Below, in pieces: positions 46,087-55,109 of a DNA stretch of 64,000 nt; the first letter of the stretch is position 1; each line of letters opens with the position of its first letter. Made by a program: the position numbers and the translations under genes. The DNA comes from Actinomycetes bacterium. Lineage in GTDB: Bacteria > Actinomycetota > Thermoleophilia > BMS3ABIN01. The stretch lies in contig JAJYLW010000001.1 in NCBI GenBank assembly GCA_021787475.1, positions 62,001-126,000 on the forward strand, written 5' to 3'. The notes under the pieces are model-generated. The model was not told the DNA's origin. It searched no databases and worked only from the letters and a program-made list of their open reading frames with translations.

Positions 46087-47523
46087 TTAGTCTTCTGCTT
46101 TCTCCTGATCCGGTTCCTCTTCAGCAACATCTTTTTTGCCGCCGGCTGCCTCTGCCCCGTCAGCGGCCTCTTCGGCCAGGCTCAGCTCGGGCGTTTGACC
46201 TTCCTGGCCCTCGCTGTCTTCCGGCTCAGGCGCGCCGGCAACGGACGGCGCTTCTTCCGAAAAAACCTCGTCGCTTAATCCCAGACTGGGAACCTCTTCG
46301 GCGACAAACTCCTTTTCATCCTCCTCCGGTTGGCGCTCCTCAGATTCAGCTGCGGCTTCTGCCGGCGTGGCGGCTGCCGCTTCCTCAGCCCCGGCGCCTT
46401 CCTCAGCCTCCTCGTTGAGGCGCTTGATGCTCAGCGAGAGACGGCGGCGCTGCCCGTCAATCTCAATAATCTTTACCTCGACCTCATCGCCAACCGCGAC
46501 AACTTCTTCAGGTTTCTCGACATGATGAGCGGCCAGCTCCGAGATATGAACCAGTCCCTCGATGCCTTCGCTGATCTGGACAAAAGCGCCGAAGCTGACA
46601 AGCTTGGTGACTTTGCCCTTGATGATATCGCCTACCTGATGCGCATCGACAAGCCCTTTCCAGGGGTCCTCGCGCGTCTGTTTCAAGCCGAGGGAGACGC
46701 GCTGGCGGTTGCGGTCAATGTCAAGCACCTTGACCGAGACCTCCTGGCCGATTGACAGCACCTCGGAGGGATGGTTGACATGCCCCCAGGAGAGCTCGGA
46801 AATGTGAATCAGGCCGTCGATGCCCTCCAGATCAACAAAAGCGCCAAAGTCAACAATGTTGGAGATCATGCCCTTGATGCTGTCGCCGGGCTTGAGGTTG
46901 TCAAGAATCTGCTCGCGAACCTCCTTGCGTTCCTCCTCCAGCACCGCCCGCCGCGACAGCACCACGTTATTGCGGTTGCGGTTAAGCTCGATCACCTTGC
47001 AATTCAGCGTCTGGCCCAGATACTCATCGAGGTTCTGGATGCGGCGGATATCCACCAGCGATGCCGGCAGGAAACCGCGCACGCCGAGATCGAGAATAAG
47101 GCCGCCCTTGACGACCTCGATAACCGTGCCGTCGATGGTGCCGCCGGAGCGCTCGACTTCCTCGATCCGTTTCCAGGCCTGCTCAAAGCGGGCCCGCTTC
47201 TTGGAAAGGATAAGCCGCCCCTCGGCATCCTCCTTCTGCATGACAAGAGCGTCGATCCTGTCACCGACGCTCACCTCTTCATCGGGGCTGACCGACTTGC
47301 GGAGGGAGAGCTCGCCGGCCGGGATGACGCCTTCCGATTTGTAACCTATGTCGACCAGGATCTCATCCTTGTCAACGCGGACAACTTCGCCGCTGACAAT
47401 GTCTCCCTCCTGGAAGATGTTGATTGTAACATCGTAGTTAGGCTCCTCCTTGCCGTCTACGAGTTTGATCAGTCCGTCGCTCCCTTCAACGATTACGACT
47501 TCCTCTTCGTTTTGATCTTGCAT
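46087..47523 (-). CDS. rpsA: 30S ribosomal protein S1
   Basis: 478 residues with four S1 RNA-binding domains in tandem (GDIVSGEVVRVDKDEILVDI, GTIDGTVIEVVKGGLILDLG, GDSIKGMISNIVDFGAFVDL, GDIIKGKVTKLVSFGAFVQI). A long acidic, Ala/Glu-rich tail follows from about 375. Four domains plus a disordered tail is the layout of actinobacterial and related Gram-positive S1, rather than the six-domain proteobacterial form. It unwinds mRNA for initiation. It ends at a strong terminator and begins at ATG 47523. Confidence 0.95.
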   Translation of the reverse strand: MQDQNEEEVVIVEGSDGLIKLVDGKEEPNYDVTINIFQEGDIVSGEVVRVDKDEILVDIGYKSEGVIPAGELSLRKSVSPDEEVSVGDRIDALVMQKEDAEGRLILSKKRARFEQAWKRIEEVERSGGTIDGTVIEVVKGGLILDLGVRGFLPASLVDIRRIQNLDEYLGQTLNCKVIELNRNRNNVVLSRRAVLEEERKEVREQILDNLKPGDSIKGMISNIVDFGAFVDLEGIDGLIHISELSWGHVNHPSEVLSIGQEVSVKVLDIDRNRQRVSLGLKQTREDPWKGLVDAHQVGDIIKGKVTKLVSFGAFVQISEGIEGLVHISELAAHHVEKPEEVVAVGDEVEVKIIEIDGQRRRLSLSIKRLNEEAEEGAGAEEAAAATPAEAAAESEERQPEEDEKEFVAEEVPSLGLSDEVFSEEAPSVAGAPEPEDSEGQEGQTPELSLAEEAADGAEAAGGKKDVAEEEPDQEKAED

Positions 47524-47789
47524 GTATCTCCCGAATTCCTTTCTGCATAAAAATTGGCGCGCAGTCGCAGCATACTTTGCGTGCCAAGGCCATTATACAT
47601 AAGCGGGAATGATAACGGAAGCAAGCAAAGAAAGAAAAGTCTTTCCCTCCACTTGCGCGCTCCCGCATCCCGGAAAGCTGATTCAGAAATTTCCCTGGAG
47701 ATTATCCCGGTAGGTAATTTGTGACGAGACCGAGCAGGATACGCTTGCTGGGAACCTGCCGGGATAGGCCCCCAGAATGAGATAGATTT

Positions 47790-50384
47790 TTAATGGGACG
47801 CATTCTTGGCCGCCAACCAAGTCTCCCCGATGCCAACGTCAACCTCAAGCGGCGGCTCAAGAATCCAGGCGCCGCACATTTCCCGGCGGGCGAGCCCGGC
47901 CACGGCCTCAACTGCTGCCGCCGGCGCCTCGAAAACCAGTTCGTCATGGACTTGAAGCACGAGGAGGGCGGAAGGCTGCTCCCCGGCCAGAGCCTTGTGA
48001 CAGTTGATCATCGCCACTTTCATGATATCGGCGGCGCTTCCCTGAATGACCGTGTTGACGGCGAGGCGCTCGCCCAGGCTGCGCAGGCGGCCGTCGCTGG
48101 CGGCGAGCTCCGGCACCGGCCGGCGCCGCCCCAGCATGGTGCAGACATAGCCATCCCTGAGCCCCTGCTCAATGATGCGGGTGCGCAGTTCGGCCACCTG
48201 CGGGAAGCGGGCCAGGTAGGCTTCGATGTAACCGGCCGCTTCCTCCTGGGAAATGCCCAGTTGCTCGGAGAGGCCGAAAGCGCTGATGCCATACATTATC
48301 CCGAAATTGACCGCCTTGGCGCGGGAGCGCTGAGCCGGCGTAACTTCCGCGGGGCTGACGCCAAACACTTCGACGGCAGTGTCCCGGTGGACATCCTCGC
48401 CGGCGGCAAACGCCCTGCTTAGCTTGTCTTCGCCGGACAGATGCGCCATGATGCGCAGCTCCACCTGGGAATAATCGGCGGCGATCAGGAGCCGTCCCGG
48501 AGCCGCGGTGAAACAATCGCGGATTCTTTCGCCCAACGCCGTGCGGATGGGAATATTTTGCAGATTGGGATTGCTCGAGGACAGCCGCCCCGTCGCCGTC
48601 ACGGTCTGGTTGAATGTCGTATGGATGCGCCCGCCAGCGTCGGCCATCTGCGGCAGCGCCTGCAAATATGTGCCGTAAAGCTTTGCCAGTTCGCGGTAGG
48701 TTTCCAGCTTCCCGACCACGGGGTGCAGCCCGCGCAGATTCTTAAGCACGGAAGCGTCGGTTGAATATCCTTTCTTTGTCTTCTTTGCCGGCGGCAGCTT
48801 CAGCTTCTCAAAAAGAACAGCCGCCAGTTGCTGAGGAGAATCGACGTTGAAGTCCGCGCCCGTCAGCGAGCGAATCTCGCCGCCCAGCTTTCCGATCTGG
48901 CCGGAAACCTTGGCCGCCAGATCGCCGAGGCGGTCCAGGTCAATCCTGACGCCGGTGTTTTCCATCTCGGCAAGAATGTCAACAAGTGGCATCTCGACGG
49001 AGGCAAACAGGCCTTGAAGGCGTTTCTCCTGAAGCTGCCGCTGCTGCCAGCGGGCCAGGTAAAAAACCTGTGCGGCGTAGCGCGCCAGCGTCACCTCTCC
49101 CGGACGACCGCCGTCAACTTCAAGGCGAATGCCGGCGGCGGCGGCAAGCTGGTCCGGCTTGTATGTCTTGGCCGCCGGATTAAGCAGATAGGCGGCCACG
49201 GCCGTGTCATGAGAGCAACGAAGCCCGGTTCCGGGCAAGAGCGCGAGCAAGCTTTTAAAATCATGGCCGAAAAGCCGTGCGCCCTGCCGCCGCGGGGCCC
49301 CGCCCAGCGCCGCCGCGTCCGCCTTTTTTCCGCTGGCCAGCAGCACCGCATCACCGCCGGCGAAACAAGTGATGCGCACCTCGCCGCCCCGGTGATCCCA
49401 GGCGATCGAGGCCGGCGCCGGCTCCGCCAGCGCCGCCGCGATTTCCGGAAACTCCACCCGTCTGAGACATAACCTGGCGGTATCAGCCGGCGCTTCAAGC
49501 ATCCCGATTTCCTCGAGCCGCCTGAGCAGCGTATTGAATTCCAGCTGCGCCAACACCTGGCGCAGCCGGTCCCTGTCGGGGCGCCCGGGTCTGAGCCGGC
49601 CCGCCTCGGCCGCCAGCGGCACCTCGTCATTTAAAACCGCCAGCTCCCGGGAAAGGAGGGCTCGGTCCCGGTGCTTCTCCAGCAGCTCCCGTTTTTTTCC
49701 TTTTAATTCAGACATGTGGTCAAAAAGATTCTGAAGCGTGCCGTACTGCGCCAGCAGAGCGGCGGCAGTCTTGTCACCGATGCCGGGAACGCCAGGGATG
49801 TTGTCGGAAGCATCCCCCTTAAGGCCGATAAAATCAGGGATGCGGCCGGGACTGACGCCGAAGCGCTCCTCGACCGCCGTCTCATCATATATCTTGACCT
49901 CCGATATGCCCTTGGTGTTGGTCATGACATAAACGTCTCCGCCCACCAACTGCAGTGCGTCACGGTCGGCAGTGACAACCACCACCCTCTCCGCCTGGCT
50001 GCGGGCGTCGCGCACCAGCGTGGCGAGGATATCGTCGGCCTCGTATCCTTGCTTTTTCAGGCTCTCAAAACCAAACGCCGTCACCAGTTCGTCGAAGTGC
50101 CCAAACTGCCGGGAGAGGTTGTCCGGCATCGGCTTGCGATGAGCCTTGTAGTCCTCAAAATCGTCATGGCGGAAGACTTTTTTGCCCGCGTCCCAGGCAA
50201 CGATGACGCCAGCGGGCCGAAAATCGGTGATGACCTTGACCAGCATCGCGGCAAAACCGTAAAGCGCATTCGTGGGCAGGCCGGCGCTGGTGGAGATAGT
50301 CTCCGGCAGCGCGTAGAAAGCGCGGTAGGCAAGACTGTTGCCGTCAATTAAAAAAAATGCGCCGGTAACGTCGGTCTCGGACAT
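47790..50384 (-). CDS. polA: DNA polymerase I
   Basis: About 864 residues. The 5' nuclease domain has FLIDGNSLAYRAFYALPE, YEADDILATLV and GLKGDASDNIPGVPGIGDKT. The central 3'-5' exonuclease region lacks the Asp-x-Glu metal motif and is probably inactive, as in Taq and many Gram-positive PolI. The polymerase domain has motif A ADYSQVELRIMAHLSG, the O-helix RSRAKAVNFGIMYGIS and motif C LQVHDELVFEAP. It fills gaps in excision repair and lagging-strand processing. ATG 50384 or GTG 50387 are both possible starts. Confidence 0.96.
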   Translation of the reverse strand: MSETDVTGAFFLIDGNSLAYRAFYALPETISTSAGLPTNALYGFAAMLVKVITDFRPAGVIVAWDAGKKVFRHDDFEDYKAHRKPMPDNLSRQFGHFDELVTAFGFESLKKQGYEADDILATLVRDARSQAERVVVVTADRDALQLVGGDVYVMTNTKGISEVKIYDETAVEERFGVSPGRIPDFIGLKGDASDNIPGVPGIGDKTAAALLAQYGTLQNLFDHMSELKGKKRELLEKHRDRALLSRELAVLNDEVPLAAEAGRLRPGRPDRDRLRQVLAQLEFNTLLRRLEEIGMLEAPADTARLCLRRVEFPEIAAALAEPAPASIAWDHRGGEVRITCFAGGDAVLLASGKKADAAALGGAPRRQGARLFGHDFKSLLALLPGTGLRCSHDTAVAAYLLNPAAKTYKPDQLAAAAGIRLEVDGGRPGEVTLARYAAQVFYLARWQQRQLQEKRLQGLFASVEMPLVDILAEMENTGVRIDLDRLGDLAAKVSGQIGKLGGEIRSLTGADFNVDSPQQLAAVLFEKLKLPPAKKTKKGYSTDASVLKNLRGLHPVVGKLETYRELAKLYGTYLQALPQMADAGGRIHTTFNQTVTATGRLSSSNPNLQNIPIRTALGERIRDCFTAAPGRLLIAADYSQVELRIMAHLSGEDKLSRAFAAGEDVHRDTAVEVFGVSPAEVTPAQRSRAKAVNFGIMYGISAFGLSEQLGISQEEAAGYIEAYLARFPQVAELRTRIIEQGLRDGYVCTMLGRRRPVPELAASDGRLRSLGERLAVNTVIQGSAADIMKVAMINCHKALAGEQPSALLVLQVHDELVFEAPAAAVEAVAGLARREMCGAWILEPPLEVDVGIGETWLAAKNASH

Positions 50385-50435
50385 CACCTGAAATCTCCGG
50401 ATTCAATGTTAAAGCAGGGAACTTGTCCTTCTTCT

Positions 50436-50514
50436 CGTTTAACGTTTAACGCCTCGTTGTTTAACGTGACAGAGAGGAGTTTGCGTGAAACGGGAACGTC
50501 AAACGTGAAACGTT
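50436..50514. repeat. Intergenic cluster of AACGTGAAACG/CGTTTAACG words
   Basis: The gap between polA and gpsA holds repeated words: CGTTTAACGTTTAACG at 50436-50451 and CGTGAAACG at 50484-50492 and 50504-50512. The same words occur in the der-plsY gap and, as an exact inverted repeat, in the ispH-plsC gap. Confidence 0.6.
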
Positions 50515-51536
50515 CATTCGACATTGGGTCTGCGGGACATCAGCTCGGTGACGGCCGCGCGTGCTTCTTTCCCCTCGAGGACAGCGCACACCTGCTCCGT
50601 TATCGGCATTTCGACATCCGCGTGCCGGGCCAGCTCGCGCACCGAGGGGGCGCTGGCGATTCCCTCCGCCACCATGCCGATCTCCGCCTCGGCCTCCGCC
50701 GCGCTGCGGCCGCGGGCGATCAATTCACCGGCGAGGCGGTTGCGGCTGTGGCGGCTGGTGCAGGTGGCGATCAGGTCGCCCATCCCCGCCAGGCCGGAGA
50801 AGGTTGCCGGCGCCGCCCCCAGGCTCATTCCCAGGCGGGCCATCTCCGCCAGCCCGCGCGTTATCAGGCTCGCTTTGGCGTTGTCGCCAAAGCCCATGCC
50901 GTCGCTCATGCCGGCGGCCAGCGCGATCACGTTCTTGACCGCCCCGCACAGCTCCACCCCGGCGAGATCATTGTTGACATAAACGCGAAAGCTGCCGGTT
51001 GTCAACAATTGCTGCAAACGCCGGGCAAGGCCCTCCTCCTGTGCGGCCACGGTTGTGGCCGTGGGAACATCTGCGACAACTTCTTCGGCATGGTTCGGGC
51101 CCGACAGCACCGCCACCCGTGACGCGGCGGTTTCGCCGAGCTCCTCGCCGAGCACAACTGACAAGCGTTTGAGCGTCACCGGCTCCAGGCCTTTGACAAG
51201 GCTGAGCACAACCGCGTCCGGGGCAATCGCCGGGGCGGCCGCGCGAACGACGTCGCGGAAGGCGCGGCTGGGAACAGCCAGCGCCACCAGGGCGGCCTCC
51301 GCCAGCGCGCCGCCGGCCAGGGTGGAAGCGGCAAGGTTAACGGGCAGCTCAATGCCGCCCAGATAGTCAGGGTTGCGATGGGCGCGGTTAATTGCCCTGG
51401 CCTGCTCCTGCCGACGGCAGACAAGTTCTGTCCGGGCGCCAGCGCGTGCGAGCAGCCGGGCAAAGGCTGTTCCCCAGCTACCGCCGCCGATTACGGCCGC
51501 GCCAAGCTCCAAGATAGGCGGAAGCTTGCTGTTCAT
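50514..51536 (-). CDS. gpsA: NAD(P)-dependent glycerol-3-phosphate dehydrogenase
   Basis: 340 residues from ATG 51536. The dinucleotide motif is AVIGGGSWGTAFARLLA; LSGPNHAEEVV, ELCGAVKNVIALAAGMSDG and SGLAGMGDLIATCTS complete the family pattern. It makes sn-glycerol-3-phosphate, the backbone for phospholipids. The start overlaps the plsY stop (ATGA), so the two enzymes that make and acylate glycerol-3-phosphate are translationally coupled. Confidence 0.96.
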   Translation of the reverse strand: MNSKLPPILELGAAVIGGGSWGTAFARLLARAGARTELVCRRQEQARAINRAHRNPDYLGGIELPVNLAASTLAGGALAEAALVALAVPSRAFRDVVRAAAPAIAPDAVVLSLVKGLEPVTLKRLSVVLGEELGETAASRVAVLSGPNHAEEVVADVPTATTVAAQEEGLARRLQQLLTTGSFRVYVNNDLAGVELCGAVKNVIALAAGMSDGMGFGDNAKASLITRGLAEMARLGMSLGAAPATFSGLAGMGDLIATCTSRHSRNRLAGELIARGRSAAEAEAEIGMVAEGIASAPSVRELARHADVEMPITEQVCAVLEGKEARAAVTELMSRRPNVE

Positions 51537-52192
51537 CTTTCCTGCCCGCCCGGCCGGGGCAGCGTTCCGGAGCCGCGGCGCCGCCGTTTGTTCCACGGAA
51601 AGGCGACCTTGCTCTCCTCTCCCCTAGCCAGCCGCCTGATGTTTGACCGGTGGGCGTAGATGACGATAGCGCTTGCCAGCAGGGCAAAGACAACATATGG
51701 CCGCGGCTGGCCGGTGAAGACGGCCAGCGCGCTGAAACAGACGGCAGCCAGCAGCGAGGCAACAGACACAATCCTTGTTAACAACAACGCCGCCCAGAAT
51801 GCGGCAAACAATACCACAAAAATAATTGGCATCAAAGCAATAATGGCGCCGCCGCCCACAGCTACCCCTTTCCCTCCCCTGCCTCTGAGGAAAATTGACC
51901 AGGTGTGACCGGCGATGGCGGCGCCGGCGGCAAGGACGGCGACCAGGGCGGCGCTATCGCCCGGCGCCAGCCAGTGCGCCAGGAAGACCGGCATAAACCC
52001 CTTGGCGGTGTCGCCGGCGTAAACCAGCACGCCGGCAGTCTTGCCGACCACGCGAAATACGTTTGTCGTGCCGACGTTGCCGCTGCCGGACTTGCGCACG
52101 TCAACGTGATAGATGCCTTTGCCGATCACCAGGGCAAAAGGGATCGACCCCAGTAAATATGAACCAAATATAAAAACCAGAGCGAGAGTCAC
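51533..52192 (-). CDS. plsY: Acyl-phosphate:glycerol-3-phosphate acyltransferase
   Basis: 219 residues, several membrane helices. The three PlsY motifs are visible: GSIPFALVIGKG, SGSGNVGTTNVFRVVG near 45 and GHTWSIFLRGRGGKGVA near 105. It makes lysophosphatidate from acyl-phosphate. GTG 52192 is preferred because GAGG lies 5 bases upstream; the farther GTG at 52222 adds ten residues. The C-terminal tail is very basic (NKRRRRGSG). Confidence 0.94.
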   Translation of the reverse strand: MTLALVFIFGSYLLGSIPFALVIGKGIYHVDVRKSGSGNVGTTNVFRVVGKTAGVLVYAGDTAKGFMPVFLAHWLAPGDSAALVAVLAAGAAIAGHTWSIFLRGRGGKGVAVGGGAIIALMPIIFVVLFAAFWAALLLTRIVSVASLLAAVCFSALAVFTGQPRPYVVFALLASAIVIYAHRSNIRRLARGEESKVAFPWNKRRRRGSGTLPRPGGQER

Positions 52193-52208
52193 AATTACCT
52201 CAAGACGA

Positions 52209-52236
52209 TAAACGCGAAACACGAAACGCGAAACGC
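52209..52236. repeat. Intergenic AAACGCG/CGAAACG words
   Basis: A short run of AAACGCGAAACACGAAACGCG type lies between der and plsY. It is related to the words in the polA-gpsA and ispH-plsC gaps. Confidence 0.45.
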
Positions 52237-52240
52237 TTTC

Positions 52241-53551
52241 TTAACCCCGTTGCCCCCTGAATTGTATTACAAGCGGACAGCCGTGATAACCAAACTGCTT
52301 CCGCAAGGCGTTCTCGATATAGGAGGCATAGGGCCGCGTCACCAGGCTTTTGTTGTTGACCTGCACGACAAGGCGCGGCGGTGCTGTTTGCGGCTGGCTG
52401 ATGTAGTAAAGCCTGAGTTGCCTGCCGCGCACCCGCGGCGGCGCATGCGCCCCTGTAATTTTTTGCATAAATTTATTCAGTCCGGAAGTGGACAGATGAG
52501 CGATGTAGAGTTCGTGCAAATGTTTTACCAGAGGCAAGATCGCCGCCGCCCCCGCGCCGGTAACCGCCGAAGTGGCCAGACAGGGAGGCTTCAGAACCGT
52601 CTTGACAGCCAACAGTTCGCGGACGGCTTTCTCCTCCGGCCGGACCAGATCGCGTTTGTTAAGAAGGAGGGCGGTGGCGCATTTGCTTCTGGCAGCACGG
52701 CTGATGATGGTGAAGTCGTAATCGGTAAGCCCCAAAGTGGAGTCGGCAACAACCAGCGCCACCTGCGCTTTCTCAAGCGCGGCCAATGCCCGCACGCGGC
52801 TGAAGTATTCGACATCCTCTCTTATTTTTCCAGGCCGGCGCAGGCCGGCGGTATCAATGAAACGGAAGACATCGCCGTCGCTTCTCAGCAACGTGTCAAT
52901 GCTGTCGCGGGTCGTTCCCGGCTCGGCGGAGACGATCACCCGCTCCTGGCCCAGCAGCCTGTTCAGCAGCGATGATTTTCCGGCATTTGGCCGCCCGACA
53001 ATTGCGACGCTGATTTCCTTCTCCTCCGTCGCCGTCATCTCCCCGCCCCGCTCTTTGAGCCTGCCGCAAATCAGGTCAAGCAGGTCGCCGCTGCCCGTTC
53101 CGTGCAGGGCGCTCACCGGCACCGGGTCGCCCAGTCCCAATGAGTGAAATTCATGAATCAGGTTAACATTGTCAAAATCATCAATCTTGTTGACCACCAG
53201 CAGAGCCGGCTTTTTGCTGCGGCGGATGATCTGCGCCAAATCCTCATCGCCGGGGCCGGGGCCGGCGGCGCCGTCAACGACCAGCAGCGTCAAAACCGCC
53301 CCATCAAGGGCCGCCTCCGCCTGGGCCCGCACCTGCCGCGCCAGCCAGCGGCTGTCGCCAGTATCAACGCCGCCGGTGTCAACGATCATAAAAGAGCGCC
53401 CGCTCCACTGAGCCTCAATCTCCTTGCGGTCACGGGTAACGCCCGCCTGTCTGTGCACTACCGCCTCCCGGCGGCCGGCCAGGCGGTTCACCAGCGTCGA
53501 CTTGCCCACGTTGGGATAGCCGGTAACAACGACTTTGGGAAGATTCGTCAT
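52241..53551 (-). CDS. der: Ribosome biogenesis GTPase Der (EngA)
   Basis: 436 residues with two G domains in tandem: first GYPNVGKSTLVNRLAG with DTGG and NKID, second GRPNAGKSSLLNRLLG near 190 with DTAG and NKRD. A C-terminal KH-like domain follows. Der assists late 50S assembly. It lies upstream of plsY by about 50 bp and follows the DUF512 gene by 33 bp. That order (DUF512-der-plsY-gpsA) is common in Gram-positive lineages. Confidence 0.96.
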   Translation of the reverse strand: MTNLPKVVVTGYPNVGKSTLVNRLAGRREAVVHRQAGVTRDRKEIEAQWSGRSFMIVDTGGVDTGDSRWLARQVRAQAEAALDGAVLTLLVVDGAAGPGPGDEDLAQIIRRSKKPALLVVNKIDDFDNVNLIHEFHSLGLGDPVPVSALHGTGSGDLLDLICGRLKERGGEMTATEEKEISVAIVGRPNAGKSSLLNRLLGQERVIVSAEPGTTRDSIDTLLRSDGDVFRFIDTAGLRRPGKIREDVEYFSRVRALAALEKAQVALVVADSTLGLTDYDFTIISRAARSKCATALLLNKRDLVRPEEKAVRELLAVKTVLKPPCLATSAVTGAGAAAILPLVKHLHELYIAHLSTSGLNKFMQKITGAHAPPRVRGRQLRLYYISQPQTAPPRLVVQVNNKSLVTRPYASYIENALRKQFGYHGCPLVIQFRGQRG

Positions 53552-53584
53552 ACATGAAGTCTAACAGGAAGGCTCGTTTAAGTT

Positions 53585-54907
53585 TCAGAGCACAAGCGAC
53601 TTGCAATACAGGACATTCCTTAGCTCTTCCAGCGTCATATCATCTAGAAAACGTTTTCCGGAACTATCCAGGCATGAGGCAGGAATCAAGAGCATGTCAT
53701 CGCCGGTCAGGCCTGATTCTCTTGCGGCCCTGGCGACATCCCGGCCGCCCAGCAGCCCGGTAACGGTTACGTGCGCCCCGAACAGGCGGTTCTCCACCGC
53801 CAGCGGCCGGAAACTGCCGCCGGTAAGCCGGGTCAGTTTGCCGCAGGCAAACTCGGCCAGCGGCGCCGCCAGCCGGCCGGCCAGAAGAAAGACGCGCCCG
53901 GGCGGCAACCCCGCCAGAAACAACTTCTCCGCCAGCTCGGGCAAGTTGTCAATAAAACCGGCGGCGATGCCTATTCCGTTTTCATAATGGGGGAAATCAT
54001 CGTAGCTTTCCGCCGGCGGAAGCGGTAGCCCGGCTTTGAGATAAAGTTCATCGGCAGCATAAACAAACCCAATGCCGCGCTCGCTGCGAAAAGGTTTCTG
54101 CCATGAATCGGCTGATACAATAATATGGCGGCAATCGGCCGGGGTTGCCGGCCTGAGGTCCGGGCCGGCGGATTCTTTCCCGCCGCACCCGGCCGCCAGC
54201 GCCACGGGCACGATCGCGACGCTGGCCACGCCTCGAAAATCGCGGGCCAGCTCTTTGACCGTGCGCTCAAGCACGGCGCCGTCGTTGACCCCGGGGCAAA
54301 GAACCACCTGCGCATGTATTTTTATGCCGGCTTCACCGAGCTCGTTCAGCCTGTCCAGGCCGGCGGCGGCCGCAGCCGGGGAACATCCCATCAGCCGGCC
54401 TCGCACCGGCGCATCGGTCGCGTGCACTGACACGTAAAGGGGGCTGAGCCGTTGTGTTTTTATGCGCAAAAGTTCCCGGGAGCCGAGGCCGTTCAGAGTA
54501 ATAAAATTCCCGTGCAGGAACGACAGGCGGTAATCATCATCTTTCAGGTAGAGCGCCCCGCGCATTCCCTGCGGCAGCTGATCGACAAAACAAAACCGGC
54601 AATGGTTGTTGCAGGTACGGACGCCGTCAAAAAGGGCGCCGCCAAACACGATCCCGGGATCATCCGCAGGGTCAACGTCCAGCTTCAGCTTAAGGGGCCG
54701 GGCGGCGCGCTCAATCCCGAGCTCGTTCACGCCGGGCTCAAGGAGAAACTGGTAATCAATGACATCCTGAAGGCGGCCGCCGCCCAGGCTCCGGATTATA
54801 TCCCCGGGCTCAAGCCCCGCCGTGGCGGCGGCGGAGCCGGGCCGCACGGCTTTGATCCTGCCGCCCGGTGTTGCCTTCCCGGCAACGCGGCTTTCGCTTG
54901 GGTTCAT
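53585..54907 (-). CDS. DUF512 family protein (PDZ plus radical-SAM-like)
   Basis: 440 residues. An N-terminal PDZ-like domain (GRIKAVRPGSAAATAGLEPG) precedes a TIM-barrel-like core whose CNNHCRFCF motif near residue 98 is a CxxxCxxC iron-sulphur site. VSVHATDAPVRGRLMG, KIHAQVVLCPGVNDGAVLE and the C-terminal DUF512 block (RVFLLAGRLAAPLAEFACG) follow the family. Its reaction is not established; linkage with der suggests a role near ribosome assembly. The upstream gap 54908-55109 is divergent with the protease gene and should hold both promoters. Confidence 0.9.
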   Translation of the reverse strand: MNPSESRVAGKATPGGRIKAVRPGSAAATAGLEPGDIIRSLGGGRLQDVIDYQFLLEPGVNELGIERAARPLKLKLDVDPADDPGIVFGGALFDGVRTCNNHCRFCFVDQLPQGMRGALYLKDDDYRLSFLHGNFITLNGLGSRELLRIKTQRLSPLYVSVHATDAPVRGRLMGCSPAAAAAGLDRLNELGEAGIKIHAQVVLCPGVNDGAVLERTVKELARDFRGVASVAIVPVALAAGCGGKESAGPDLRPATPADCRHIIVSADSWQKPFRSERGIGFVYAADELYLKAGLPLPPAESYDDFPHYENGIGIAAGFIDNLPELAEKLFLAGLPPGRVFLLAGRLAAPLAEFACGKLTRLTGGSFRPLAVENRLFGAHVTVTGLLGGRDVARAARESGLTGDDMLLIPASCLDSSGKRFLDDMTLEELRNVLYCKSLVL

Positions 54908-55109
54908 GAGAAAATTCTATCAGAGGGCGCGGACCGGAGAATCAAGATATGCTTGGATGGCTGTCACTTTCGCCGATGCATATAATGGGAAGTGGCGGGA
55001 CCGTGCCTTCGCTTTCCTCACGAAAGAAATGTAACAAGAGCGGACCCGGCCGGACATACGCAGAAGGAATGTATGATCGACAGGTAAAATCTTCGACTGA
55101 AAAGCATCA